Below, in pieces: positions 25,768-36,019 of a stretch of DNA of 49,866 nt. Each line of letters opens with the position of its first letter. Position 1 is the first letter of the stretch. This DNA is from Acholeplasmatales bacterium (GTDB lineage Bacteria; Bacillota_I; Bacilli_A; Acholeplasmatales; Anaeroplasmataceae): the NCBI GenBank assembly GCA_016280975.1, contig JAEEHU010000021.1:1-49866 (forward strand). Reading direction: 5' to 3'. The notes beneath the pieces are model-generated. The model did not search any database. It worked only from the letters and a program-made list of their open reading frames with translations, and was not told where the DNA came from. A program made the position numbers and the translations under genes.

Positions 25768-28608
25768 CTATGCCTTAAGTTTTCCTTCCTTAATTAATTT
25801 AATAACAACATCTGCCATATGTGGATCAAATTGTATCTCCTTACAGCGTTCAAATTCGGATATAATTTTTTCCTTTGGATAAGGATCCTTATATACCCTT
25901 CTTGTTGCCATCGCGTCAAAGCAGTCTGCACAACAAATAATTCTTGCGATATAAGGTATTTCTTCTCCTTTTAAGCCTTCAGGATATCCTCCACCACCAT
26001 ATCTTTCATGGTGGTATTTAGCACCTGCTTCTATATTTGGAATAGTTGAAATATCTTTTAGAATTGCTGCACCTTTTGTTGTATGGCTCTTCATTATTTC
26101 AAACTCTTCATCTGTAAGTCTTCCAGGCTTATTTAAAATAGCATCTGGAATACCTATTTTACCTATATCATGTAATAGCGCAATATAGTATAGGTTTTCA
26201 AGCTCATCGCCTTCCATACCAAGCGCTTCTGCTATAATTCTTGATGCATGACCAACTCTTATAGAGTGACCATTAGTGTAAGTATCCTTGGCATCGATTG
26301 TACGTGCAATAGCCTCAATTGACTCAATAGTTATTCCCTTTAGCTCGGCTTCTCTTTTCTTTGCTTTTTTATTTCTATTTGTTATAAATATGAAGTTTAA
26401 AGCACCTATTACAAGTAGTCCTAATACAGCAATTAATACCCAGAACCATACAGTTTCAAAATAAGCCTTATCCTTAGTAATAGTTAGGCTAATATCATTT
26501 TGACTTCTAGTTCCATCTGAATCAAGTGTATAAATACTTAATTCATATTTACCACCACGAAGGTTAGTATAATCAATTTTAAATGTTTCAGTTGATTGAA
26601 GAGCATTATATTCATTATCAACACCATTTAATTTATAGTAAACAGTATAATGCTGATCTAGTGTATTACTTAATACTGCAAAATAAATGGTAATTCTGTT
26701 TGCGTCACTCGATAAATTTATATTATTAATATCTACTTCCTTATCATCAATTGATACACCATCAATTGCTACCTTTCTTCTAATCTTTGCTTCCTTTTCC
26801 TTAGAAAAATCATGAACAAAGATTCCTCCTGCAGTCGTGAAATAATAACAATTAGTTGAGCTATCATAATAGCCTGATGAGTTTGCAACTAAGCTACTCT
26901 TAAGTCCATTATTTGAATCTAGAATTTCGAATAATAAATTATCACTAAATATATCATCACAAATATAGATATTTGTATCTGTACCAATTACATATTTATT
27001 ATCAATATAGGCAAGCTCAACAACTGAGCCTACAAAGTTAGCTTTTATTTCAGTTACCTTATCATCCTTATAATAGAATAATTTATTATTGTTATTGAAT
27101 AAAAGCGCACCATTTACATATAAGCACTTAAGTGGAGAGCTTAATTTATCATCAATTATAATTGGAGTATTAAATTCTAAATCTGTTATGGCAAATCCAG
27201 TTTCTTCTAATGCTAGATAAACTGTATCATTTCCATAATAAATATATAATACTCTTTTTGATAATTTCTTATTGTAATAATTTGTACCATCAAATCTACT
27301 TAATCCATAATTTGTACCAATTAACAAATAATTTCCTGCAACCCTAAGGCATCTAACCTGTCCTGCATTATTATAATTAGTTTCACCTGTCTCTGCTAAG
27401 GTTAATGAAGATATTTGATTAATTGTGCCAGTTACTGAATCATACTCAATTAAGTCATATAAATTAGAATCGTATGTTGCGATATAAAGCTTATTTTTAT
27501 ATACCTCTAAATCTCTAATTCTAACATCCTTAAGTAGATTAACTAGTTCATTTTCAATACTACCATTATTCTCATCAACTATATATAGACCTGTTGATGT
27601 TGCGATATAAGTTAAAGAATTATATTTTTCAATTGCATTAACACTTGTTGATTCTAAATTAAATTCAAAGAAATAATCAAATAATTCATTTGTTGTTATC
27701 TTTGATACACCAAATGAGCTTGAGGCAAGCCAAATATTATTTTCATAGTCTACTATTATTCTTTGAATAAATCCCTTAGCCTCTAGATTATCTACCTTTC
27801 TTACCTGATTATTTTCAGATATAAATAATCCAGTATCTGTTGCCATATAAATAATATTATCATGAATAATAATGTCATTTACACATTGGTTTCCACCAAT
27901 ATCTATTGTAGTAATTTCATTAGTGTTAACATTCTTTACTAAAACATTACCACTTTGCTCACCCATATATAAATGTTCATCACTATAATAAACACTTTTT
28001 ATAGGTGTAAACTTATAGTATTCAGAAACGTTAGAACTTAAGCTTCCATATACCTTATATGATGAATCGATATAAAAATACATCTTATCATCAAGTGGAG
28101 CTACCTTAACAATATTTCCCTTACCATTTGGATCAAGCTTAATTGTATTATTAGTAAATGAATATAAATATACACCTGTATCACTAGCTATAAAGGCAAC
28201 ATCTGAATATACCTTTATATCATGAATTGAAATCTTTTCATTTAATGTGTCAATTTCACTGACATTATCATATTCATCTTTAATAAATAAGCCATTTTGA
28301 GTTCCTATTATTACCTTATTTTGATAAGACGCAATTGATGTAATACCAGTTAAGTCATGGTCTTGATAAGTTGTATCAGTTTTAAAGCTTCTTGCATCAT
28401 ATCTAGTTAAGCCTGCATATTGACCAATCCAAATATAACCATCATCAGTTTGACATAAGGTATTTGCCTTACCTGTTAATAAACCATTATTAGCGTTATA
28501 ATTTGTCTCAGTCTTATCGCTTAAAAAAGACGACGCAAAAGCACTGTTAAAACATATTAAAATTGTGAATAAGCTTAAAAATATAGTAATTAATATCTTT
28601 TTTCTCAT
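25768..28608 (-). CDS. Periplasmic propeller-sensor HD-GYP cyclic-di-GMP phosphodiesterase
   Basis: A 946-residue membrane protein. A signal sequence (1-26) leads into an extracytoplasmic region of about 680 residues made of two-component-regulator propeller repeats (for example LCQTDDGYIWIGQYAGLTRYD near the start) and a Y_Y_Y-like domain (YTVYYKLNGVDNEYNALQS...LRGGKYELSIYTLD). One membrane helix follows (about 715-737), then a cytoplasmic HD-GYP domain with LLHDIGKIGIPD (about 811) and HHERYGGGGYPEGLKG (about 863). All key residues are present, so it should degrade c-di-GMP. The sensor half is like that of Bacteroides hybrid regulators but with a different output. The ATG at 28608 follows GGTTGTGAT; an ATG 15 bases upstream has no ribosome site. 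Confidence 0.92.
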   Translation of the reverse strand: MRKKILITIFLSLFTILICFNSAFASSFLSDKTETNYNANNGLLTGKANTLCQTDDGYIWIGQYAGLTRYDARSFKTDTTYQDHDLTGITSIASYQNKVIIGTQNGLFIKDEYDNVSEIDTLNEKISIHDIKVYSDVAFIASDTGVYLYSFTNNTIKLDPNGKGNIVKVAPLDDKMYFYIDSSYKVYGSLSSNVSEYYKFTPIKSVYYSDEHLYMGEQSGNVLVKNVNTNEITTIDIGGNQCVNDIIIHDNIIYMATDTGLFISENNQVRKVDNLEAKGFIQRIIVDYENNIWLASSSFGVSKITTNELFDYFFEFNLESTSVNAIEKYNSLTYIATSTGLYIVDENNGSIENELVNLLKDVRIRDLEVYKNKLYIATYDSNLYDLIEYDSVTGTINQISSLTLAETGETNYNNAGQVRCLRVAGNYLLIGTNYGLSRFDGTNYYNKKLSKRVLYIYYGNDTVYLALEETGFAITDLEFNTPIIIDDKLSSPLKCLYVNGALLFNNNNKLFYYKDDKVTEIKANFVGSVVELAYIDNKYVIGTDTNIYICDDIFSDNLLFEILDSNNGLKSSLVANSSGYYDSSTNCYYFTTAGGIFVHDFSKEKEAKIRRKVAIDGVSIDDKEVDINNINLSSDANRITIYFAVLSNTLDQHYTVYYKLNGVDNEYNALQSTETFKIDYTNLRGGKYELSIYTLDSDGTRSQNDISLTITKDKAYFETVWFWVLIAVLGLLVIGALNFIFITNRNKKAKKREAELKGITIESIEAIARTIDAKDTYTNGHSIRVGHASRIIAEALGMEGDELENLYYIALLHDIGKIGIPDAILNKPGRLTDEEFEIMKSHTTKGAAILKDISTIPNIEAGAKYHHERYGGGGYPEGLKGEEIPYIARIICCADCFDAMATRRVYKDPYPKEKIISEFERCKEIQFDPHMADVVIKLIKEGKLKA

Positions 28609-28634
28609 AATTATCACAACCATTCTTATGGTTT

Positions 28635-28640
28635 ATTATA
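28635..28640 (-). promoter_or_regulatory. Extended -10 promoter of the propeller HD-GYP gene
   Basis: Minus strand TGTTATAAT, identical to the extended -10 of the GGDEF/EAL gene near 3.2 kb and of the signalling operon near 43.0 kb. The -35 is weak. Confidence 0.6.
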
Positions 28641-28673
28641 ACATATTTATAAATATAGAATAACTATTTTGCG

Positions 28674-28702
28674 TAAAAAAAGAGGAAATATTACATTTCC
28701 CC
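28674..28702 (-). terminator. Terminator of the signalling/surface operon
   Basis: An 8-bp stem with one G-U pair (28682-28689 with 28695-28702) and a 5-base loop, followed by TTTTTTTAC on the minus strand. It ends the five-gene transcript that starts near 43.0 kb. Confidence 0.88.
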
Positions 28703-28712
28703 TTGTTTTTAT

Positions 28713-31700
28713 TTACATCCAAATTGCAGGAAGTCCATTAGAATCAAAATGCCAGTAATTACCTGGAGCTGGTTGAGTTTCTGAATAATAGTATTTTGTC
28801 TTTGTTTTTAAAGTATTATCAATAGCACTTGCGATAGTATTCCATGCCTCACTTGTGCTTGCATAGAATACTTTATATAAAACATTACATTGATAGAATG
28901 AATTTGTTCCAACTGTCGTTATAGTACTTGGAATTACTATATAACTTAATTTAGAACAATATGCAAATGCATTAGATGCAATTACCTCTACTCCTTCTGG
29001 AACAATAACAGCCTCTATTTCTTTATTGTAATAGAATGCAAATTGATAAATGTCATATTTATCTACTTGATTTGAATCGTATTCAAATGATGTAGGTAAT
29101 TTTAAGATAGTATCAGAGCCTTTATAGCCAACTAAATAACCTTTATCTCCGCTATATGCAAATACATATCCATTTGCATCTTCAGTTAAAATTGATTTAT
29201 CTGTTAATGATTTATGAACAGCCATTGCATAATAGCATACATAACCCCAGTATGAACTACCCTTAGTTAAATTGCTCAAGCTTGACAAGTTATATACTTC
29301 AACTAAATCATAACAATTACTAAATGCATTTGAATTAATTGCTGTTAAAGTTGATGGAAGATTAATTCTTACTAAACTATAACAATTACAGAACGCATAT
29401 GTTGCAATTGTTTTTAATCCTTCAGATAATTCTACATATGTTAGGCCTTCACATCGATAGAAAGCATATAAGCCTATTTCAGTTACACTTTCTGGTACTG
29501 TAAGAGTCTTAATTTGATTGAAATTACGGAATGTATATTGACCTATTTTTGTTACTGTATTAGGTATAATAACATCTTCAAGCTTTGTATAATTAGCACC
29601 ATCATAAGTAACTGAACCACTATTATCTAAAATATAGAATGTCATTGGCTTATTAGTATTATACATAGGGCTTGCAGATTCATTCGCAAATGATAATTTT
29701 GCCCAATCTCCTATTGTTCCATCATAATATACATTTTCTAATGCTTGGTCATAATCAAATACACTACTTCCAAATTCTGCATTTAAAGTTTTAACTCTAA
29801 CATTTTTAAGTTTAGTACAATTTGAGAATGCACCAGATCCAATCTTTTCAACACTTTCAGATATTGTTAATGTTTGAAGATTGATACATGCACTAAATGC
29901 ATATGATCCAATTGTTACAAGTTGTGATGGAAGATTTACTTCAGTTATTGCTAAATTATTCTTAAATGCATATGTGCCAATCTTAGTTAATGTTGATGGG
30001 AATGAAACTGAAGTTACAGTTCTAAATCCATAGAATGTATAACTCTTAATTTCTTCTACTCCCTCAGGAATAACAACATCTTCTAAAAGTTTATAATTAT
30101 TGCCATCATATTCAATAGTTCCAGTTGAATCTTTTAGATAGAAATACATTCCATAGCACATAGGTGTTGAATCATCTGTTTCAAATGTATTAGATAACCA
30201 ATCTTCTATAGTGCCATCATAATATACATTTTCAAGACTTGAGCAATCTTTGAAAGAGTATTGTTTAAATGTAACATTTTTACAAGCTAATCTTAAATTT
30301 GTTAATGCTGAATTATCAGAGAATAGCCATTCTCCTAATTCAGTTATTGTGCTTGGAAGTGTTACATCTGTTAAATTTGTACATTCATCAAATGCGTTAT
30401 TTCCAATATATTCTACACCTTCAGGTATAACAATTGATGTAATAGCTGCCCTTGCAAAGCAGTTAGAACCAATTTTCTTTAATGTTGAAGGTAAAGTAAT
30501 TTCATTTATTACGTTAGTAACTGATTCACCATTTAAGTCATTATCAAATGCGCTAGAGCCTAATTCCACAACCTTAGTATTAGCTAGTAATACCTTTTTA
30601 AGCTTAGACATATGAGCAAATGAATAAGAATTAATATATTCAAGTGTAGTTGGGAATGAAATAGATGTTACCGTATTACATTCGTAGAATGCATAATCTC
30701 CAATTCCTATTACACCTTCAGGAATAACAACATTAGTAACGTATGTTAAGGATGTTAATGCACGTGAACCAATTAGTTTACAATCTGAATGAATAGTTAA
30801 GCTATTCATATCTGCGGTAGTACGTCCATATAAATATAAATATGGATTATTTTCATTTCCTAAATATTTGTTATATTCATAAGTTGTAGTCTTTAAATTA
30901 CCACAATTAGTAAATGGATATTCACCATATACTCTATATAAGGAATTAGGTAATGATAAATTAACTAGGCTTGTACAATTATAGAATGCCCTATCTTGAA
31001 TATATTTTAGACCATCTAAAATTGTTATATCAGTTATCTCAGAGCATCCTTCAAATGCTGATTTACCAAGTGTCTCAACTGAACCTGGGATAGTTACCTT
31101 CTTTAATGTAGTATTATTCTTAAATGCACCTTCAAAAATATCATAAGAATTATATGTAACATTATTCTTAGTATATGATTCTGGAAGTGTGATTTCTTCT
31201 TCACTTCCCTCATATCCAAATAAATATCCTTTTGAGTCAACATCAATAAATATAAATCCATCGCTATCAGTTTCAAAAATTGAAGGTTCAGATAATGATG
31301 TATGAATTACTAAGGCATTCTTTGTAACATTGCCATAAGTTGATGAACCAATCTCAAATTCTAAGTTAGATAAATTATATACTTCTAATAATTTTGTACA
31401 ACTAGAGAATGCATAATCACCAATTGATGTAACATTAGCTGGAATTACAATTGATGTTAATGATGAACAGGTATTAAATGCACTTTGATTAATAGTTGTA
31501 ATAGTTGATGGTAATGTAACTGATGTTAGTGATGTACAATCACAAAATAATAGTTTTGAAACATTTTTTACACCCTCATATAGAATTGCAGTCTTTATAT
31601 TAGTACAACCTTGGAATGGTTTAGAGCTTATATAACTAGAATTAGTACACTTAATTTCTACTGATTCAAGCTTCTCATTATAGATGAATTCTCCTGTACC

Positions 31701-34700
31701 AGTAGTTGTCGCCTTTAGGTTTGTTGGAAGAACTACATGTTTTAAACCACTATATGCAAATACATATTGACCTAATTCTTCTAATGATTCAGGAAGATCA
31801 CATTCTTCTAAATTAGGACATTTATAGAATGCATATGAATTAATCTTCTTTAAATTTGGAAGAATTACCTTTGTAAGACTTGCACATTCTTGGAATGCAG
31901 AATCCATAAGATAAGTATTTGCACCATCCATTTGAGATAAATCGGCAAACTCAATACTTGATTTTTCAAATGCATGATTATTAATTGTTTTTAATGTAGA
32001 TGGCGCAACAAAACTCTTGATATTTGTTAAAGAAAAACCATACCAATCTATTGTTGTAAGATTGTTTGAAAGTGTAACATTAGTAAGCTTTGTACAGCTT
32101 AAGAACATATATTCAGCAACTTTATTTATACCACCTAAATCAGCACTTACAAGAGATGTACATCCATTAAATAGATATGAACCTAGCTCACAAGATGAAG
32201 TAACCTCACTCAAGTCAATTGAAGTTAAACTTGTACAACTTGCAAATGCACGTTCACCAAGTGATACTATATTTTCACCTAACTTTAATGATGTTATACC
32301 AGTTTGATAGAATGCATAAGTACCAATTGATGTAACGCTATCTGGAATATTAATAGTCTTTAAGTATGATGCACCTCTAAATGCATTATTTGCTATTTCA
32401 GTTATATTTCCTGTTATAGTTAAATCTCTTAAAGTTCTAGGGACATAAGTATAAGTTGTTGATGTATAACCAAACATATAATTAAGTGTTTGGTTTGTAG
32501 TTCCATTACCTAAGAATGGTACTGATAATACTTCAATTGTTTGGTTAAACTCTAAAATCTTACCTAAAGATACAACTGAATTTGGAATAATTAGTGATTT
32601 TAAATTTTTACAAGCTGAGAATGCTGATTCAAGTACAATCTCACAACCATCCTTTACTTCTATATCAACTGCAGTCTTATCTGCTTTAATAAACCACTTA
32701 TATGGATTATCCTCAGGTCCAAAGTAATTACCGCCTTTTCCATCAGATGTTAAAACTAATTTTCTACAGTTATCAAATGCATGATCACCTATTGTTTCAA
32801 TACTATTTGGAAGTGTTACTGATGCTAAGCTTCTACAACCCGAGAATAAATATGAAGAAATTTCTGTGATAGCTAAATCCTTAAGTGAAATATTCTTAAT
32901 TGCTTCACAATTTTGGAATGCACCAACACCTATATATTCAATTGTTGAAGGAAGATTAATACTATTTAATGTATAACAGCTACCAAATGCATAATCTCCA
33001 ATTCTTGTCACATCACCAAGAAGTTGAATTTTTTGAACGCCATAACAATATCTAAATACACCTTCATTTATTTCTGTAATTGATGAAGGAACTTTAATTG
33101 TAGTTATATTTGAACAACCAGCAAATGCATATGCGCCAATTGATGTAATATTTTCTGTAATTGAAATACTTCTTAAGCCAGAACAACCATAGAATGCGCT
33201 CTCGCCAATTTCAGTAACACTATCTGGAATATTAATAGCTTCTAAGCTTGAGCATCCACTAAATAATCCATTTGGAATATATGTTAACTCGACTAATGTT
33301 ACTTCTTCTGATGTTGTTTCTTCTAAGAATGTTACTTCTTCTAGGCTCTTACAATTTTTAAATACATTATTACCAAAATTTGATATAGTAGCTGGTAGTG
33401 TAAGCTTTTTAATACCAAATCCATAGAATTGATAATTACCTAATTCTGTAACAGTTTCTGGAATTTCTAATTCATCAATTAAACTATATTTATTACCAAA
33501 TAAAGTATTATCTCCATTTGAATCCTTTATATAGAAATTAGATGCATAATACATTGGGGTATAAGTTTCTTCTTCAAAACTATAATCTAGCCAATCTAGC
33601 ATAGTACCATCAAAATATACACTCTTTAAGCCTTTTAAATAAGAGAATGGTTGATAGCCAATACTTCCAATTGAGCATGCAAACACTATATTTTCAACGC
33701 TTGACACGCTATCGAATGAATAAGAGTCAATACTTATATTCTCACCTGTTATACGAAGTGTCTTTAATTTTTCTGGTCTAGATGAAGATCCACTTCCTAC
33801 ACTACTAAATAAATTGCCAAAATAATAATCATATGGAACATCAAGTGTTTCTAGATTATCACACTTATATAAAACACTAGATGCCATTTGTGTGCCAGCC
33901 TTAAATGATATACTTGTATAATCTCCAAATGCAAGTGCACCATCATAAACCTTAACAATATCTTCTGGAATAGTTAAAGTCTTACTATCACCGATATATG
34001 CTAATAATACTTTATCTTCTCCATCTTTATATGTAACATAGCCACCAGTCTTATCTAAGAAATTATCTTCTTTATCAGTAATATTAGCTGAATACCATCC
34101 GACATATCCATTACTTGTTGATCTACTAATAGAAAGATTTGATTTATTTATTACTTGCTTTAATTTATTACAATATTGGAATGCATTTGTGTTAATTTGT
34201 GATAAGCTTTCTGGAAGTGTTATTTCATAAAGACTTGAACAATATTGGAATGCATATGCTCCAATTGTTTCCATACTTGATATATCTAATTCTTTCAATA
34301 CCTGATCGCTACTAAATGAATAATTATAAGCAGTTTTACAGCTCTTAATTGATACAGATTTTAAGCTTGTACAGCCAGAAACTGCTCTAATACCGATATA
34401 TGTCACACCATCAGCTTTAAATGATTTCATATTTGTACAACCATTAAATACATAATCATTTATTACTTTAACATTATTATCAAGTGTAACTGTTTCAATT
34501 AGCTTATTACCTTGGAATAAGTTACTTGAAATTTCAATACTATAATCTTCAATCGCATCAATTACTAAATCAGAAGATGTTACCTTATATGATAGAATTG
34601 TTGCCCACTTTTCTTCTCCTGATGTATAAGTATAATAAATCATATTATCAGTTCTAAACACTTGTTGTGGAGCATCATCTGAATCATGTACTACTTTTGC

Positions 34701-36008
34701 GTAATATCCTAAATATCCATTATATTCTGATCCAGTAGATGTATAAATATCAGGGCTTAGATTATAAACCTCATATAGATTACTACATCCATAAAATGCG
34801 TTATTTCCAATATTTTCAACTGACTCTGGTATAGTAACCATATTTATACTTTTATTACTCATAAATGCACTTGCGCCAATTGAATAATATTCATAAGTAT
34901 TATCTCCAATAGTTACTGTTTCAGGTAAAACTAAATCTGAATCTGTACCAGAATATGCAACTATTGTTGGGTAATCATTTTCAACCATAAATAGATAATC
35001 ACCAACAACACTAAATAAAGAATTATCATTCAATGAATCATGAATTACTCTAGCATAATATGCTATATATCCATAATCTGTAGAATCAATTTCAAGTTGT
35101 AATTTATCACTAGCATTTTCACTTGAACTATTAAATATTTCATATAATCTATTACAACCATAAAATGCATCGTCTCCTATTTCAGGCTTAGAATTAATTA
35201 CTAAGCTTAAAATAGTTGAATACTCAAAAGCATAACTGCCGATTGTATTTAAGGTTTTTGGTAGGATAACCTTACTTAAAGCATCATTATAAAATGCACT
35301 AGTTTCTATTTCAGTTACACCCTCTGGAATAATTAATGTTTCAGGTGCTTGTGCTACTAAGCCTTTAATAACACATGATGATTGAGTTGATGTAAATTCA
35401 AAATACTTAAAACTATCTGATACCTCAAATTTAGCATTAATATCTAAATTTGAAGTTATATTAAATGAATATGTTTTATCTTCTGATAATAACTCATCAC
35501 CATCATACCAACCTATAAAGTCATATCCAATATTAGGCTTTGCGGTTAGGATAGCATTATTATCATAAGTATAATATTCGCCACTACCAGAAACAATACC
35601 AATATTTGATGAAATTTCTTCAAGTGATAATGTAAATTTTAATGCCTTATATTTAATTTCAATTACAATATCACCATTTTTAGTGATTGTTTTTTGGCTA
35701 AATTCTTGAGCCACATAGCCTGGAAATTCTTTAGTTTGAGCATTTGTTAACTTTCCAACCTCGCCAGCTAAATTTTCTTGAGATACTAAATCATAGCCAC
35801 CATTTTTATTTTCAAGCTCATGCTTTACTATATATCCTTCAGCATCTCCTTTTGGCTTTATAGCATCAGGAATATCTAAATTAGGGTCAATAGTTTCATC
35901 AACTGTACCTCTATATTTTCCTGTTTGATTTGGATTTACTCCATTTTGACAAGAGGCTAAAGCTAAAAGTGAAATTGCTGCTAATGTTAATAAAATTCTT
36001 TTTTTCAT
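28713..36008 (-). CDS. Giant BspA-like leucine-rich-repeat lipoprotein
   Basis: A 2431-residue surface protein. A signal peptide ends in the lipobox LASC (Cys20). Near 130-195 is a bacterial-repeat domain of the InlB-B type (YDNNAILTAKPNIGYDFIGWYDGDE). From about 205 to 2390 the protein is a long series of LRR_5 repeats (ITSIGAYAFAGCSNITTIKVP type). These are interrupted by recurring modules: EVYNLS...YYA.VVH (about 291, 416, 622, 1544 and 2240), YDGTI.DW...PM (about 799, 1931 and 2094) and NPY...CK.I (about 1100 and 1721). The tail GNYWHFDSNGLPAIWM closes many BspA-like proteins. Relatives mediate adhesion. It is the last gene of the five-gene operon, 11 bases after the FecR gene, with GGAGG before the ATG. 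Confidence 0.93.
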   Translation of the reverse strand: MKKRILLTLAAISLLALASCQNGVNPNQTGKYRGTVDETIDPNLDIPDAIKPKGDAEGYIVKHELENKNGGYDLVSQENLAGEVGKLTNAQTKEFPGYVAQEFSQKTITKNGDIVIEIKYKALKFTLSLEEISSNIGIVSGSGEYYTYDNNAILTAKPNIGYDFIGWYDGDELLSEDKTYSFNITSNLDINAKFEVSDSFKYFEFTSTQSSCVIKGLVAQAPETLIIPEGVTEIETSAFYNDALSKVILPKTLNTIGSYAFEYSTILSLVINSKPEIGDDAFYGCNRLYEIFNSSSENASDKLQLEIDSTDYGYIAYYARVIHDSLNDNSLFSVVGDYLFMVENDYPTIVAYSGTDSDLVLPETVTIGDNTYEYYSIGASAFMSNKSINMVTIPESVENIGNNAFYGCSNLYEVYNLSPDIYTSTGSEYNGYLGYYAKVVHDSDDAPQQVFRTDNMIYYTYTSGEEKWATILSYKVTSSDLVIDAIEDYSIEISSNLFQGNKLIETVTLDNNVKVINDYVFNGCTNMKSFKADGVTYIGIRAVSGCTSLKSVSIKSCKTAYNYSFSSDQVLKELDISSMETIGAYAFQYCSSLYEITLPESLSQINTNAFQYCNKLKQVINKSNLSISRSTSNGYVGWYSANITDKEDNFLDKTGGYVTYKDGEDKVLLAYIGDSKTLTIPEDIVKVYDGALAFGDYTSISFKAGTQMASSVLYKCDNLETLDVPYDYYFGNLFSSVGSGSSSRPEKLKTLRITGENISIDSYSFDSVSSVENIVFACSIGSIGYQPFSYLKGLKSVYFDGTMLDWLDYSFEEETYTPMYYASNFYIKDSNGDNTLFGNKYSLIDELEIPETVTELGNYQFYGFGIKKLTLPATISNFGNNVFKNCKSLEEVTFLEETTSEEVTLVELTYIPNGLFSGCSSLEAINIPDSVTEIGESAFYGCSGLRSISITENITSIGAYAFAGCSNITTIKVPSSITEINEGVFRYCYGVQKIQLLGDVTRIGDYAFGSCYTLNSINLPSTIEYIGVGAFQNCEAIKNISLKDLAITEISSYLFSGCRSLASVTLPNSIETIGDHAFDNCRKLVLTSDGKGGNYFGPEDNPYKWFIKADKTAVDIEVKDGCEIVLESAFSACKNLKSLIIPNSVVSLGKILEFNQTIEVLSVPFLGNGTTNQTLNYMFGYTSTTYTYVPRTLRDLTITGNITEIANNAFRGASYLKTINIPDSVTSIGTYAFYQTGITSLKLGENIVSLGERAFASCTSLTSIDLSEVTSSCELGSYLFNGCTSLVSADLGGINKVAEYMFLSCTKLTNVTLSNNLTTIDWYGFSLTNIKSFVAPSTLKTINNHAFEKSSIEFADLSQMDGANTYLMDSAFQECASLTKVILPNLKKINSYAFYKCPNLEECDLPESLEELGQYVFAYSGLKHVVLPTNLKATTTGTGEFIYNEKLESVEIKCTNSSYISSKPFQGCTNIKTAILYEGVKNVSKLLFCDCTSLTSVTLPSTITTINQSAFNTCSSLTSIVIPANVTSIGDYAFSSCTKLLEVYNLSNLEFEIGSSTYGNVTKNALVIHTSLSEPSIFETDSDGFIFIDVDSKGYLFGYEGSEEEITLPESYTKNNVTYNSYDIFEGAFKNNTTLKKVTIPGSVETLGKSAFEGCSEITDITILDGLKYIQDRAFYNCTSLVNLSLPNSLYRVYGEYPFTNCGNLKTTTYEYNKYLGNENNPYLYLYGRTTADMNSLTIHSDCKLIGSRALTSLTYVTNVVIPEGVIGIGDYAFYECNTVTSISFPTTLEYINSYSFAHMSKLKKVLLANTKVVELGSSAFDNDLNGESVTNVINEITLPSTLKKIGSNCFARAAITSIVIPEGVEYIGNNAFDECTNLTDVTLPSTITELGEWLFSDNSALTNLRLACKNVTFKQYSFKDCSSLENVYYDGTIEDWLSNTFETDDSTPMCYGMYFYLKDSTGTIEYDGNNYKLLEDVVIPEGVEEIKSYTFYGFRTVTSVSFPSTLTKIGTYAFKNNLAITEVNLPSQLVTIGSYAFSACINLQTLTISESVEKIGSGAFSNCTKLKNVRVKTLNAEFGSSVFDYDQALENVYYDGTIGDWAKLSFANESASPMYNTNKPMTFYILDNSGSVTYDGANYTKLEDVIIPNTVTKIGQYTFRNFNQIKTLTVPESVTEIGLYAFYRCEGLTYVELSEGLKTIATYAFCNCYSLVRINLPSTLTAINSNAFSNCYDLVEVYNLSSLSNLTKGSSYWGYVCYYAMAVHKSLTDKSILTEDANGYVFAYSGDKGYLVGYKGSDTILKLPTSFEYDSNQVDKYDIYQFAFYYNKEIEAVIVPEGVEVIASNAFAYCSKLSYIVIPSTITTVGTNSFYQCNVLYKVFYASTSEAWNTIASAIDNTLKTKTKYYYSETQPAPGNYWHFDSNGLPAIWM

Positions 36009-36019
36009 ACTTTAACCTC

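Noticed and set aside
30250-32307. Plus-strand frames of about 100-120 codons inside the giant LRR gene
   Set aside because: Antisense frames created by the repetitive composition of the LRR repeats; no ribosome sites or promoters.
28713-36008. Repeated short DNA units as a possible CRISPR array
   Set aside because: Repeats are degenerate, in frame and encode LRR turns; there are no constant repeats with unique spacers of fixed length.
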